Source: Rubrivivax benzoatilyticus JA2 = ATCC BAA-35 (GTDB lineage: Bacteria; Pseudomonadota; Gammaproteobacteria; Burkholderiales; Burkholderiaceae_C). From it: a stretch of DNA of 48,466 nucleotides. A program made the translations under genes and the position numbers. Shown here one piece after another: positions 1-8,309 of the stretch. The stretch's first letter is position 1; each line of letters starts with the position of its first letter. The stretch is taken from positions 1 to 48,466 of the forward strand of contig NZ_AEWG01000046.1 of NCBI RefSeq assembly GCF_000190375.1, read 5' to 3'. The notes beneath the pieces are model-generated. The model did not search any database. It worked only from the letters and a program-made list of their open reading frames with translations, and was not told the origin of the DNA.

Positions 1-1116
1 CTCGCCGGCCAGCGCGGCGACACGTTCGACGGTCGGCCGCCGCCAGGGCAGCCGCCGGCGGCCGCGGCCCAGCACCAGGCGCGACAGGTTGTGCTCTCGC
101 GCGTAGCGCACCAGGCCGTCGGCGGCGTCGGGCGCCGAGGGCGTGGCGGTCGTCGCGCCCAGCGACTCGGCGAGCTTGAGTTGCTGCAGCGCCTCGCGCC
201 GCGCCTCGGGCCCCCGGCGCTGCAGCGCCGGGGTCTCGACCATCACCGCGTGCCAGGGCAGGTCCAGCTGGGCGGCCAGCCGGGCGCAGCGGCGCACCAC
301 GGTCTCGCCGTGCCCGCCCGGCGCGACAGCGGCCAGCAGCGCCTCGCGGTTGGGCCAGACGGTCTCGACGCGGTTGCGGCGCCGCCAGGCGAGCATCTCG
401 CCGTCGACGCGGTCGGCGGTGCGGCGCAGCGCCAGCTCGCGCAGCGCCAGCAGGTTGCCTTTGCGGAAGAAGTTCGTCGCGGCGCGTTCGGCCTGCGGCG
501 GCAGGTAGACCTTGCCGGCCTTCAGCCGCGCCAGCAGCTCGTCGGGCGGCAGGTCGACGACGACGACCTCGTCGGCCTCGTCGAAGACGCGGTCGGGCAC
601 GGTCTCGCGCACGCGGATGCCGGTGATGCCGCCGACGACGTCGTTCAGGCTCTCCAGGTGCTGGACGTTCATCGTCGTCCAGACGTCGACGCCGGCGGCC
701 AGCAGCTCCTCGACGTCCTGCCAGCGCTTGGGGTGGCGCGAACCGGCGACGTTGCTGTGCGCCAGCTCGTCGACGAGCACCAGCGCGTCCTCGTGCGTGG
801 CGCCGAAGGCCAGCGCGGCGTCGAGGTCGAACTCCTCCAGCTCGCGGCCGCGGTAAGTACAGCGCTTGCGCGGCAGCTGCGGCAGGCCCTCGGCCATCGC
901 CGCGGTGTCGCGCCGCGAGTGGGTCTCGACCAGGCCGACGGTCAGCGGCACGCCGTGGGCCAGCGCGTCGCGTGCGGCGGCCAGCATCGCCCAGGTCTTG
1001 CCGACGCCGGCGCTGGCGCCGAAGAAGATCTTCAGCCGGCCGCGGCGCTCGCGGGCCTCGTCCTGCTGCACGTCGCGCAGCAGGGAGTCCGGATCGGGAC
1101 GGGACGGCTCGTTCAT
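1..1116 (-). CDS. kdpD: KdpD osmosensitive potassium sensor histidine kinase, N-terminal part (runs off the window)
   Basis: This is the first 372 codons of KdpD; the kinase half lies beyond base 1. KdpD senses low potassium or turgor and phosphorylates KdpE to switch on the kdp operon. The KdpD N-terminal domain is clear: a Walker A motif GASAGVGKT at residues 33-41, then the family signature around VDELAHSN and a tract reading VWTTMNVQHLESLND. A universal-stress-protein-like domain begins near residue 250 and reaches the window edge. The ATG at 1116 overlaps the stop of the small ORF upstream by an ATGA junction, so translation is probably coupled to the transporter genes. Family assignment is firm; the C-terminal kinase domains are assumed. 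Confidence 0.95.
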   Translation of the reverse strand, partial: MNEPSRPDPDSLLRDVQQDEARERRGRLKIFFGASAGVGKTWAMLAAARDALAHGVPLTVGLVETHSRRDTAAMAEGLPQLPRKRCTYRGRELEEFDLDAALAFGATHEDALVLVDELAHSNVAGSRHPKRWQDVEELLAAGVDVWTTMNVQHLESLNDVVGGITGIRVRETVPDRVFDEADEVVVVDLPPDELLARLKAGKVYLPPQAERAATNFFRKGNLLALRELALRRTADRVDGEMLAWRRRNRVETVWPNREALLAAVAPGGHGETVVRRCARLAAQLDLPWHAVMVETPALQRRGPEARREALQQLKLAESLGATTATPSAPDAADGLVRYAREHNLSRLVLGRGRRRLPWRRPTVERVAALAGE

Positions 1117-1241
1117 CGGCCGGCGATCTTCCCACGCCGCTCGCGTGCTCGCCGTTGCTCGCGGCGCAGCCAGGCGGCGGCGCCGGCCAGCGGCAGCAGC
1201 ACGGCCGCCAGCGCCAGCAGCACTTCGCCCAGCGCGCTCAT
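1113..1241 (-). CDS. orf42: 42-residue single-span membrane protein between kdpC and kdpD
   Basis: A 42-codon ORF fills the gap between kdpC and kdpD exactly. Its ATG overlaps the kdpC stop (ATGA at 1238-1241) and its stop overlaps the kdpD start (ATGA at 1113-1116). The product begins [20 protein letters not shown], a hydrophobic stretch of about 20 residues long enough for one membrane helix, followed by a strongly basic tail ([13 protein letters not shown]) that should face the cytoplasm. It resembles no Kdp subunit I know in this position. KdpF has a similar one-helix layout but is present separately upstream. Both-end overlap argues for a real, translationally coupled gene. A role in transporter-to-sensor coupling is inference only. 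Confidence 0.65.
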   Translation of the reverse strand: MSALGEVLLALAAVLLPLAGAAAWLRREQRRARERRGKIAGR

Positions 1242-1822
1242 CTGCGCCCCGCGCGCGCCAGCTCGTCCAGCGCCAGGTTCAGCTTCAGCACGTTGACACG
1301 CGCCTCGCCGAGGCCGAAGGACGGCTCCTCGACCTGGCGCGCGACGAGCTCGCGCACCCGCGCCTCGGGCAGGCCGCGCACGCGCGCCACGCGCGCCGCC
1401 TGGTACTCGGCGGCGGCGCGGCTGATGTCCGGGTCCAGCCCGCTGGCCGAGGCGGTGACCAGGTCCACCGGCACCGGCGCGTCGTTGCCGGGGTCGGCGG
1501 CGCGCAGCGCGGCGACGCGTGCGCGCACCGCGTCGGCCAGCGCCGGGTTCGAGGGCCCGAGGTTGGAGCCGGCCGAGTTGGCGGCGTTGTAGGGCATTGG
1601 CGAGGTGGCCGACGGCCGGCTCCAGAAGTGGCCGGGGTCGGTGAAGGACTGGCCGATCAGCGCCGAGCCGACGACGCGGCCCTCGTGTTCGAGCCGGCTG
1701 CCTTCGGCCTGCCAGGGGAAGGCGAGCCGGGCGACGCCGGTCACCACCAGCGGGTAGGCCAGGCCGGTGACCAGCGACAGCGCGGCGAACAGCACGAGCG
1801 CGGGACGGAGCATGGAGTTCAT
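1238..1822 (-). CDS. kdpC: KdpC, potassium-transporting ATPase subunit C
   Basis: KdpC (194 residues) is the small membrane-anchored subunit of the KdpFABC high-affinity potassium pump; it stabilises nucleotide binding by KdpB and lies on the periplasmic side. The protein starts [20 protein letters not shown] with an N-terminal membrane helix, followed by typical family blocks ([48 protein letters not shown]). I chose ATG 1822 over the in-frame GTG at 1831 because a GAGG ribosome-binding site sits 8 nt upstream, at the end of kdpB. It overlaps orf42 downstream by an ATGA junction. Normal length and no damage seen. Confidence 0.95.
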   Translation of the reverse strand: MNSMLRPALVLFAALSLVTGLAYPLVVTGVARLAFPWQAEGSRLEHEGRVVGSALIGQSFTDPGHFWSRPSATSPMPYNAANSAGSNLGPSNPALADAVRARVAALRAADPGNDAPVPVDLVTASASGLDPDISRAAAEYQAARVARVRGLPEARVRELVARQVEEPSFGLGEARVNVLKLNLALDELARAGRR

Positions 1823-1832
1823 GACGAGCACC

Positions 1833-3893
1833 TCAGAACAGACCCGTGGCCGCCAGGCCCAGGTCGATCAGCTTGATGCCCACGAAGGGCACGACGACAC
1901 CGCCCATGCCGTAGACGGCCAGGTTGCGGCGCAGCAGCGCGGCCGCGCCCACCGGGCGGTAGGCCACGCCGCGCAGCGCCAGCGGGATCAGCCCGACGAT
2001 GACCAGCGCGTTGAAGATCACCGCCGACAGCACCGCCGAGGCCGGGCTGGCGAGCTGCATGACGTTCAGTGCCGCCAGCTGCGGATAGGTGCCGACGAAG
2101 GCCGCCGGCACGATGGCGAAGTACTTGGCGACGTCGTTGGCGACGCTGAAGGTGGTCAGCGCGCCGCGCGTCATCAGCAGCTGCTTGCCGGTCTCGACGA
2201 TCTCGATCAGCTTGGTCGGGTTGCTGTCGAGGTCGACCATGTTGCCGGCCTCCTTGGCGGCCTGGGTGCCGGTGTTCATCGCCACGGCGACGTCGGCCTG
2301 GGCCAGCGCGGGCGCGTCGTTGGTGCCGTCGCCGGTCATCGCCACCAGCCGGCCGGCGGCCTGGTGCTCGCGGATCAGCTTCAGCTTGGCCTCGGGCGTG
2401 GCTTCGGCGAGCACGTCGTCGACGCCGGCCTCGGCGGCGATGGCCGCGGCCGTCAGGCGGTTGTCGCCGGTGACCATGACCGTCGTGATGCCCATGCGGC
2501 GCAGCTCGGCGAAACGCTCGCGGATGCCGCCCTTGACGACGTCCTTGAGCTCGACGACGCCGAGCACACGCGCGCCGTCGGCCACCACCAGCGGCGTGCT
2601 GCCGCGGCGCGCGACCTCGTCGACGAGCTGCTGCAGCCCGGCCGGGAACTCGCCGCCCAGCGAGCGCACATGGCGCGCCAGCGCGTCGGCGGCGCCCTTG
2701 CGCAGCGTGCGCCCGGCCGGCAGGTCGACGCCGCTCATGCGCGTCTGCGCCGAGAACGGCACGAAGACCGCGTCGAGCGCCGCCAGCTCGCGTTCGCGCA
2801 GGCCGTGGCGCTTGGCGAGCACGACGATGCTGCGGCCTTCGGGCGTGGTGTCGGCCAGCGACGCGAGCTGCGCCGCGTCGGCCAGCTCGGCCTCGCCGAC
2901 GCCGGCCGCCGGCAGGAAGGCCGCGGCCTGGCGGTTGCCCAGCGTGATCGTGCCGGTCTTGTCGAGCAGCAGCACGTCGACGTCGCCGGCGGCCTCGACC
3001 GCGCGGCCCGAGGTGGCGATGACGTTGGCGCGCAGCAGCCGGCTCATGCCGGCGACGCCGATCGCCGACAGCAGCCCGGCGATCGTCGTCGGGATCAGGC
3101 ACACCAGCAGCGCCACCAGCATCACCAGGTCGACCGGCTCGCCGGCGCCGGCAGCGTCGACGGCGAAACGCGAGAACGGCAGCAGCGTCGCGACGACGCC
3201 GAGGAAGACGATGGTCAGCGCGACCAGCAGGATGGTCAGCGCGATCTCGTTGGGCGTCTTGCCGCGGCGCGCGTTCTCGACCATCGCGATCATGCGGTCG
3301 ACGAAGGTCTCGCCCGGGTCGGCGCTGACCCGCACGACGATCCAGTCCGACAGCACGCGGGTGCCGCCGGTGACGGCCGAGAAGTCGCCGCCGGACTCGC
3401 GTATGACGGGTGCCGACTCGCCGGTGATCGCGCTCTCGTCGACCGAGGCGACGCCGTCGACGACCTCGCCGTCGGCGGGCATCGTGTCGCCGGCCTCGAC
3501 GAGCACGACGTCGCCCTTGCGCAGCGTCTCGGCCTCGACCGGGTGCCATTGCATCGCGCTGCGTTCGTGGCGCGCGCTGCCGGGCTCCAGCTTCTTGGCC
3601 CAGGTCTTCTTCTTCAGGCCGCGCAGCGCCGCCGCCTGGGCCTTGCTGCGGCCTTCGGCCAGGGCCTCGGCGAGGTTGGCGAAGAGCACGGTGAACCACA
3701 GCCAGGCGGCGACGCCGACGGCGAACAGGCTGGGCCGCGCGGCGGCCAGCGCGGTGGTGAAGGCGCTGCCGACGTAGACCACGGCCATCACCGGGTTGCG
3801 CCATTGGGCCCGCGGGTCGAGCTTGCGCAGCGCGTCGACCAGCGCCGGGCGCAGCAGCGCCGGGTCGAACAGGGGCAGGGAGGTGCGGGACAT
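1833..3893 (-). CDS. kdpB: KdpB, potassium-transporting P-type ATPase catalytic subunit
   Basis: KdpB (686 residues from this start) is the P-type ATPase subunit that powers potassium import. The phosphorylation motif DKTGTITLG has its aspartate at residue 311, the actuator TGES motif lies at residues 157-160, and the hinge motif [20 protein letters not shown] is intact, as are the membrane segments. Two starts are possible: ATG 3905, which overlaps the kdpA stop by ATGA, or ATG 3893, which has a GAGGA ribosome-binding site 5 nt upstream. I prefer 3893, whose product begins [11 protein letters not shown] as in other KdpB proteins. It sits between kdpA and kdpC in one operon. Confidence 0.96.
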   Translation of the reverse strand: MSRTSLPLFDPALLRPALVDALRKLDPRAQWRNPVMAVVYVGSAFTTALAAARPSLFAVGVAAWLWFTVLFANLAEALAEGRSKAQAAALRGLKKKTWAKKLEPGSARHERSAMQWHPVEAETLRKGDVVLVEAGDTMPADGEVVDGVASVDESAITGESAPVIRESGGDFSAVTGGTRVLSDWIVVRVSADPGETFVDRMIAMVENARRGKTPNEIALTILLVALTIVFLGVVATLLPFSRFAVDAAGAGEPVDLVMLVALLVCLIPTTIAGLLSAIGVAGMSRLLRANVIATSGRAVEAAGDVDVLLLDKTGTITLGNRQAAAFLPAAGVGEAELADAAQLASLADTTPEGRSIVVLAKRHGLRERELAALDAVFVPFSAQTRMSGVDLPAGRTLRKGAADALARHVRSLGGEFPAGLQQLVDEVARRGSTPLVVADGARVLGVVELKDVVKGGIRERFAELRRMGITTVMVTGDNRLTAAAIAAEAGVDDVLAEATPEAKLKLIREHQAAGRLVAMTGDGTNDAPALAQADVAVAMNTGTQAAKEAGNMVDLDSNPTKLIEIVETGKQLLMTRGALTTFSVANDVAKYFAIVPAAFVGTYPQLAALNVMQLASPASAVLSAVIFNALVIVGLIPLALRGVAYRPVGAAALLRRNLAVYGMGGVVVPFVGIKLIDLGLAATGLF

Positions 3894-3901
3894 CGGATTC
3901 C

Positions 3902-5605
3902 TCATCGCGCCCACAGCGCCAGGTGCTCGGCCACCGGGCCGAGCGCCAGCGCGGGCACGTAGTTCAGCAGGCCGACCAGCAGCACGATGCCGACCAGCAG
4001 CGCGACGAACAGCGCGCCGTGCGTCGGCAGCGTGCCGCGCGTGACGGCCAGCCGCGGCTTGGCCGCCAGCGCGCCGGCCAGCGCCAGCACCGGCACGATC
4101 ACGCCGAAGCGGCCCAGCCACATCGCCACGGCCAGCATCAGGTTGTAGAAGGGCGTGTTGGCCGACAGCCCGGCGAAGGCGCTGCCGTTGTTGTTGGCGG
4201 CGGACGTCAGCGCGTACAGCACCTCGCTGAAGCCGTGCGCGCCGGGGTTCAGGATGCCGGCGCGGCCGGGCTCGACGCTGACCGCCAGCGCGGTGCCGCC
4301 GAGCACCAGCAGCGGCGTCACCAGGATCGCGATCGAGACCAGCTTCATCTCGTGGGCCTCGATCTTCTTGCCCAGGTACTCGGGCGTGCGGCCGATCATC
4401 AGCCCGGCGATGAACACCGCCAGCAGCGCGAAGACCAGCATCCCGTACAGCCCCGAGCCGACGCCGCCGAAGACGACCTCGCCGAGCTGCATCAGCACCA
4501 GCGGCACGGCGCCGCCCAGCGGCGTCAGGCTGTCGTGCATCGTGTTGACCGCGCCGCAGCTGGCGGCGGTGGTCACCGCGGCGAACAGCGCGCTGGCGTC
4601 CAGGCCGAAGCGCACTTCCTTGCCTTCCATGCTGCCGCCGGCCTGGAGCGCCGAGGGCAGGGTGTCCACGCCCAGCGGCGGCAGCAGCGGGTTGCCGGCG
4701 TATTCGGCCTGGGTCACGGCGACGACGGCGACGACGAAGAGCAGCGTCATCGCGCCGAGCAGCGCCCAGCCCTGGCGCGCGTCGCCGACGATGCGCCCGA
4801 AGCTGAAGCACAGCGCCGCCGGGATCAGCAGGATGGCCAGCATCTGCACCGCGTTGGCCAGCGCCGTCGGGTTCTCGAACGGGTGCGCCGAGTTGGCGTT
4901 GAAGTAGCCGCCGCCGTTGGTGCCCAGCAGCTTGATCGCCAGCTGCGAGGCCACCGGGCCCAGCGCCAGCGTCTGCTGCCGGCCCTCGGCGGTGACAAGC
5001 GTGGTGTCGGCGGCGAAGGTCTGCACCACGCCCTGCGAGACGAAGAACAGCGCCGCCAGCAGCGACAGCGGCAGCAGGATCCACAGCGTCGCACGCGTCA
5101 GGTCGGCCCAGACGTTGCCGATGCCGCTGGCCGTGCGGCGCGCGAAGCCGCGCGCCAGCGCCACCGCGACGGCGATGCCGGTGGCCGCCGACAGGAAGTT
5201 CTGCACCGCCAGGCCCAGCATCTGGGTCAGCCGGCTCATCGTCGTCTCGCCGCCGTAACCCTGCCAGTTGGTGTTGGTGACGAAGCTCACCGCGGTGTTC
5301 AGCGCCGAGTCGGGCGCGACCGCCGGCCAGTCCTGCGGGTTCAGCGGCAGCATCGGCTGCAGGCGCTGCAGCGCGTAGACGGCCAGCAGCCCCAGGCCGT
5401 TGAAGACCAGCAGCCCGAGCGCGTAACGCGTCCAGGGCTGGTCCTCGGCGGGGTCGACGCCGGCCAGGCGGAACAGCGGCGCCTCGACGCGCCGGCCGAG
5501 GGCGAAGCGGCCGTCCATCACCGCCTCGATCGCCCGCCCCAGCGGCCAGGCCGCGGCGAACAGCACGAGCAGGAAGACGGCCAGTTGCAACCAGGCGCCG
5601 CTCAC
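3902..5605 (-). CDS. kdpA: KdpA, potassium-transporting ATPase potassium-binding subunit
   Basis: KdpA (567 residues) is the channel-like, potassium-selective subunit of KdpFABC, related to the Trk/Ktr superfamily, with about ten membrane helices. Family blocks are obvious: [35 protein letters not shown] (part of a selectivity-filter repeat), [11 protein letters not shown] and the [13 protein letters not shown] filter segment. The start is a GTG at 5605 whose second and third bases overlap the kdpF stop (GTGA), a standard coupling for this operon. Length is normal for the family. The last codons overlap the alternative upstream start of kdpB. Confidence 0.96.
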   Translation of the reverse strand: MSGAWLQLAVFLLVLFAAAWPLGRAIEAVMDGRFALGRRVEAPLFRLAGVDPAEDQPWTRYALGLLVFNGLGLLAVYALQRLQPMLPLNPQDWPAVAPDSALNTAVSFVTNTNWQGYGGETTMSRLTQMLGLAVQNFLSAATGIAVAVALARGFARRTASGIGNVWADLTRATLWILLPLSLLAALFFVSQGVVQTFAADTTLVTAEGRQQTLALGPVASQLAIKLLGTNGGGYFNANSAHPFENPTALANAVQMLAILLIPAALCFSFGRIVGDARQGWALLGAMTLLFVVAVVAVTQAEYAGNPLLPPLGVDTLPSALQAGGSMEGKEVRFGLDASALFAAVTTAASCGAVNTMHDSLTPLGGAVPLVLMQLGEVVFGGVGSGLYGMLVFALLAVFIAGLMIGRTPEYLGKKIEAHEMKLVSIAILVTPLLVLGGTALAVSVEPGRAGILNPGAHGFSEVLYALTSAANNNGSAFAGLSANTPFYNLMLAVAMWLGRFGVIVPVLALAGALAAKPRLAVTRGTLPTHGALFVALLVGIVLLVGLLNYVPALALGPVAEHLALWAR

Positions 5606-5694
5606 GAGAAGTCCTCCGGCCGCAGCAGCGCGGCGACGAGGTAGACGAGCAGCCCGGCGGCCAGTGCCGCCGCAGCACAGAGCCAGGCGTTCAT
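5602..5694 (-). CDS. kdpF: KdpF, 30-residue stabilising peptide of the Kdp ATPase
   Basis: KdpF is a one-helix peptide that stabilises the KdpABC complex in the membrane. This 30-residue ORF begins [14 protein letters not shown] and ends with the typical KdpF block [12 protein letters not shown]. It lies immediately ahead of kdpA, with a GTGA stop/start overlap, and its own ATG overlaps the stop of the preceding 33-residue ORF (ATGA at 5691-5694). Position, size and the LLRPE-F ending identify it. It is too short for usual gene-finding cut-offs. Confidence 0.9.
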   Translation of the reverse strand: MNAWLCAAAALAAGLLVYLVAALLRPEDFS

Positions 5695-5792
5695 GCCCGC
5701 CCCCGGAGTCGTTCGAGTCGCGCGCAGCCGCGCGCCAGCGCCCAGGCCAGCGCCCACAGCGCGGCCCCGGTCACGAGGTACAACAGGTCCAT
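5691..5792 (-). CDS. orf33: 33-residue membrane peptide, first gene of the kdp operon
   Basis: This 33-residue ORF starts [20 protein letters not shown], a single predicted membrane helix with an aromatic-rich face, and ends in a basic tail ([13 protein letters not shown]). The ATG at 5792 has an excellent ribosome-binding site, GGAGGGG, 4 nt upstream, and the stop overlaps the kdpF start (ATGA). I recall similarly sized unnamed ORFs ahead of kdpF in other proteobacteria but cannot verify this here. It is probably a coupled accessory peptide or a leader peptide carrying ribosomes into kdpF. Its ribosome-binding site is buried in a hairpin (5797-5818), so its translation may control the whole operon. 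Confidence 0.7.
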   Translation of the reverse strand: MDLLYLVTGAALWALAWALARGCARLERLRGRA

Positions 5793-5796
5793 GGAC

Positions 5797-5818
5797 CCCT
5801 CCGTTCAATGTCGGAGGG
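5797..5818 (-). promoter_or_regulatory. Hairpin masking the ribosome-binding site of the first kdp ORF
   Basis: In the kdp transcript, CCCUCCG (5818-5812) can pair perfectly with CGGAGGG (5803-5797) across an 8-nt loop. The 3' arm is the Shine-Dalgarno sequence of orf33, ending 4 nt from its ATG. Seven mostly G-C pairs should hide the site well. This suggests translational control, by a factor, temperature or ion conditions that open the stem. The pairing is seen directly; the regulatory role is inference. Confidence 0.55.
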
Positions 5819-5832
5819 ATGCTCCCGCAGCG

Positions 5833-5887
5833 GCCGTCAAGACGGTCGCAAGACTGCGGGCGGCGGCATCAAGAAGGCGTCAAGAAG
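5833..5887. promoter_or_regulatory. Array of 11-bp direct repeats upstream of kdp, candidate KdpE binding region
   Basis: Read on the plus strand, four related 11-mers occur in strict 11-bp register: GCCGTCAAGAC (5833-5843), GGTCGCAAGAC (5844-5854), GCATCAAGAAG (5866-5876) and GCGTCAAGAAG (5877-5887). The gap 5855-5865 is itself 11 nt. Tandem direct repeats spaced by one helical turn are how OmpR/PhoB-family regulators bind, and KdpE belongs to that family. The array lies 41-95 bp upstream of the first kdp ORF. The last copy overlaps the stop of the panE-like gene. KdpE binding is inferred. Confidence 0.5.
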
Positions 5888-6800
5888 CGGCCGGCGTGCG
5901 CCCGCTCTCGATCAGCCGCACCAGCGTGCGCAGCGTGGCGTTCATCGGCGTCGCGATGCCGTGGCGCTGGCCGCAGCGCACGACGTAGCCGTTCAGGTGC
6001 TCGATCTCGGTGTGTTTGCCGCGCGCCAGGTCCTGCGCCGTCGACGAGCGCTGCCCCGGCATCGACGGCGCCAGCGCGAACACCGTGGCCTCGATGTCGG
6101 CCGGGATCTCGACGCCGTCGGCGGCGGCGACGGCGACGCACTCGCGCACCACCTCGCGCATCAGCTCGGGCACGCCGTCGGTGGCGACCAGCCGGCCGTA
6201 GGGCGCCTGGCCGATCGCCGACAGCGCGTTGTAGGCGCAGTTCAGGATCAGCTTGACCCACAGCGCCTGGCGCGCGTCGTCCGACACCTGCACCGGCACG
6301 CCGGCGGCGCGGAAGGCTTCGGCCCAGGCGTCGCCGCCGCGGCCGGGCTCGACCAGCAGCTCGCCGCGGCCGTGGTGCAGCACGTGGCCCGGGCCGGCCA
6401 TCTCGGTGGCGACGTAGACCACCGCGGCACGTACCGGCTGCGGCAGCAGCGTGCGCAGGCGCTCGGCGTTGTCGACGCCGTTCTGCAGGCTCAGCACCAG
6501 CGTGCCGGGCGCCAGGTGCGGCCGCATCGACGCGGCCGCGGCCTCGGTGTCGGTGGACTTCACGCAGAACAGCACCAGCGAGGCGCCGGCCACCGCGGCG
6601 ACGTCGGCGCTGGCGGCGACCTGCACACGTTCGTCGAAGGCGCGCGTCTGCAGCCGCAGGCCCTCGGCCCCGATCGCCTGCACGTGCGCCGGGCGGCCGA
6701 TCAGCACCACCTCGTGGCCGGCGCGCGCCAGCATGCCGCCGAAGTAGCAGCCCACGGCGCCGGCGCCCATCACCGCCACGCGCAGCGAGTCTTCAGCCAT
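5880..6800 (-). CDS. 2-dehydropantoate 2-reductase family protein (PanE/ApbA-like)
   Basis: A 306-residue NADPH-dependent ketoacid reductase of the ketopantoate reductase family. The Rossmann motif GAGAVG is at residues 12-17, the conserved NGVDN block follows near residue 107, and K183 in the WVKLILNCAYN segment matches the catalytic lysine. A C-terminal helical domain with a plausible conserved glutamate region is present. Ketopantoate reductase makes pantoate for coenzyme A, but bacteria of this group often carry several paralogues with unknown ketoacid substrates, so the pantothenate role is not certain. It stands alone upstream of the kdp operon on the same strand, and no linked pan gene is visible. 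Confidence 0.85.
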   Translation of the reverse strand: MAEDSLRVAVMGAGAVGCYFGGMLARAGHEVVLIGRPAHVQAIGAEGLRLQTRAFDERVQVAASADVAAVAGASLVLFCVKSTDTEAAAASMRPHLAPGTLVLSLQNGVDNAERLRTLLPQPVRAAVVYVATEMAGPGHVLHHGRGELLVEPGRGGDAWAEAFRAAGVPVQVSDDARQALWVKLILNCAYNALSAIGQAPYGRLVATDGVPELMREVVRECVAVAAADGVEIPADIEATVFALAPSMPGQRSSTAQDLARGKHTEIEHLNGYVVRCGQRHGIATPMNATLRTLVRLIESGRTPAAS

Positions 6801-6852
6801 CGTTCGTCTCCGTCGGGTTCGGGACGACGATGCTAGCCGGCGTGGCGCGGGC

Positions 6853-7743
6853 TCAGCCGCGCAGTGCCGCGGCGTTTTCGGCCAGCCAGGCGTCGAAGCT
6901 CTGCGGCGCGCGGCCGACGAGGCGGCGGAAGTCGCCGGTCACCGTGCCGACGTGGCCGGCGGCGGTGTTGGCGTCGAACGAGGCGTAGGCCCGCGCCACC
7001 GGCTCGGGCAGGCCGGCAGCGACCATGCCGCGCTCCAGGTCGGCCACCGCCACCGGCACCACCGTCAGCGGCCGGCCGATCGCACGCCCGACGCGTTCGG
7101 CCTGCTCGGCGGTCGTCAGCGCTTCCTCGCCGCTCAGCGTGTAGACCTCGCGGCCCTGGTGGCTGCCGGCCAGCGCGGTGGCCGCGGCCAGCGCCAGGTC
7201 GTCGCGCGAGAGGTTGGCGACCTTGCCGTCACCCGCCGCGCTGAACCACTGGCCGCCGTTGGCCAGCACCGCCGGCAGCGAATGGAACAGGTTGTCGAAG
7301 TACCAGTGGTTGCGCAGGATGGTCCAGCCCGGCACGCGGCTGGCGGCCAGGGCGTCTTCGGTGCCGGCGTGGTCGGGTGCGAAGGTGATCAGCGAGTCGT
7401 GCGGCCCGGGCATCGAGGTGTAGACGAGGTGGGCGACGCCGGCCTGTTCGGCGGCGGCAACGGCGGCGCGGTGCTGCTCCAGGCGCTTGCCGGGGCGGTC
7501 CAGCGCGTCGGTGCTGACGATCAGCGCGCGGGCGATGCCGGCGAAGGCGCCCGCCAGCGACGCGGCGTCGTCGAAGTCGGCGCGGCGCGTGGCCACGCCG
7601 CGCGCGGCGAAGGCGGCCAGGCGTTCGGGCTGGCGCGAGGCGGCGACGATGCGCGCCGGTTCGACCTGCAGCGTGTCGAGCAGGTGCTGCAGCACACGTT
7701 GGCCGAAGTGGCCCGAGGCGCCGGTGACGAGAAGCTTGGACAT
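6853..7743 (-). CDS. NmrA-like NAD(P)-binding protein, QorB-type quinone oxidoreductase
   Basis: A 296-residue atypical short-chain dehydrogenase of the NmrA/QorB group. It begins MSKLLVTGASGHFGQRVL, with the nucleotide-binding GASGHFG motif at residues 8-14, and shows the family blocks RPGKRLEQHRAAVAAAEQAG and LRNHWYFDN. The E. coli relative QorB (YtfG) reduces quinones with NADPH. ATG 7743 has a GGAG site 7 nt upstream; a longer in-frame version from 7782 lacks support. It is divergent from an HxlR regulator, as qorB (ytfG) is from ytfH in E. coli, so repression by that regulator is likely. The exact substrate is not known. Confidence 0.85.
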   Translation of the reverse strand: MSKLLVTGASGHFGQRVLQHLLDTLQVEPARIVAASRQPERLAAFAARGVATRRADFDDAASLAGAFAGIARALIVSTDALDRPGKRLEQHRAAVAAAEQAGVAHLVYTSMPGPHDSLITFAPDHAGTEDALAASRVPGWTILRNHWYFDNLFHSLPAVLANGGQWFSAAGDGKVANLSRDDLALAAATALAGSHQGREVYTLSGEEALTTAEQAERVGRAIGRPLTVVPVAVADLERGMVAAGLPEPVARAYASFDANTAAGHVGTVTGDFRRLVGRAPQSFDAWLAENAAALRG

Positions 7744-7797
7744 AGGAGACTCCGTTGAAGGCGGGCGGGACACCCGGATCAAAAGTATTTAAAAGGA

Positions 7798-7822
7798 ACC
7801 AACTCTCAACTTGCGTGTTGGT
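7798..7822. promoter_or_regulatory. Inverted repeat in the qorB/hxlR divergent promoter region
   Basis: ACCAAC (7798-7803) and GTTGGT (7817-7822) form an inverted repeat with a 13-nt spacer. It abuts the only AT-rich tract of the region (7781-7795), a likely core-promoter area for the leftward gene. It is one of two operator candidates for the HxlR regulator. Confidence 0.4.
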
Positions 7823-7870
7823 GCCGAAATGATCCATCATCGGGCGCCGGCTCCACAAGAAGGGAGCCGA

Positions 7871-7887
7871 AGGTCACTTGGTGACCT
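7871..7887. promoter_or_regulatory. Perfect palindrome AGGTCAC-TTG-GTGACCT, candidate HxlR operator
   Basis: Two perfect 7-bp arms separated by 3 nt lie 34 bp upstream of the hxlR start and 127 bp upstream of the qorB-like start. HxlR proteins bind as dimers to short palindromes in such shared intergenic regions. This is the strongest inverted repeat in the interval. Assignment to this regulator is inferred from position. Confidence 0.5.
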
Positions 7888-7921
7888 CGGTGTTACCGAC
7901 CCCAGCCCCGCGGAGTTCTCG

Positions 7922-8308
7922 ATGTCGCTTCACAAGTCCAAGGATCCCGATGCCGACCGCTGCCCGATCCGCGACGTGCTGGAACGTCTGGGCGACCGCT
8001 GGAGCATGCTGGTGCTGTTCACGCTGGAGGAGGGCGGAACGCTGCGCTTCTCGGTGCTGAAGTCGCGCATCGCCGACATCTCGCAGCGCATGCTGGCGCA
8101 GACGCTGCGCCGGCTGGAGCAGGACGGCCTGGTCAGCCGCACCGTCTACCCGACGGTGCCGCCGCGGGTCGACTACGCGCTGACCGCGCTCGGCACCTCG
8201 TTCCTGCAGCCGATGCACGGCCTGCTGGACTGGGCCAAGGCGCACCACCAGGACGTGCACGCGGCGCGGCGCGCCTACACCCCGCCCGAGGCGATCGAGG
8301 CGCGCTGA
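7922..8308 (+). CDS. HxlR-family winged-helix transcriptional regulator
   Basis: A 128-residue HxlR/YtfH-type regulator. The signature is complete: CPIRDVLERLGDRWSMLVLFTL near the N-terminus, then the winged helix with SQRMLAQTLRRLEQDGLVSRTVYPTVPPRVDYALTALG in separate family blocks. The single early cysteine is typical of redox- or electrophile-sensing members, but sensing is not proven. I chose ATG 7922, with a GGAG site 7 nt upstream, over a longer in-frame start at 7811; the longer version would add a non-conserved tail. Divergent from the QorB-like gene and probably its repressor as well as its own. Confidence 0.9.
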   Translation: MSLHKSKDPDADRCPIRDVLERLGDRWSMLVLFTLEEGGTLRFSVLKSRIADISQRMLAQTLRRLEQDGLVSRTVYPTVPPRVDYALTALGTSFLQPMHGLLDWAKAHHQDVHAARRAYTPPEAIEAR

Positions 8309-8309
8309 G

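Noticed and set aside
1767..5644. Long plus-strand open frames opposite the kdp genes
   Set aside because: They are shadows of kdpC, kdpB and kdpA, made of arginine-, histidine- and glutamine-rich low-complexity sequence without family features.
7811..7921. Upstream extension of the HxlR gene by 37 codons
   Set aside because: The extension lacks family similarity, covers the palindromic operator candidate and has no ribosome-binding site, unlike ATG 7922.
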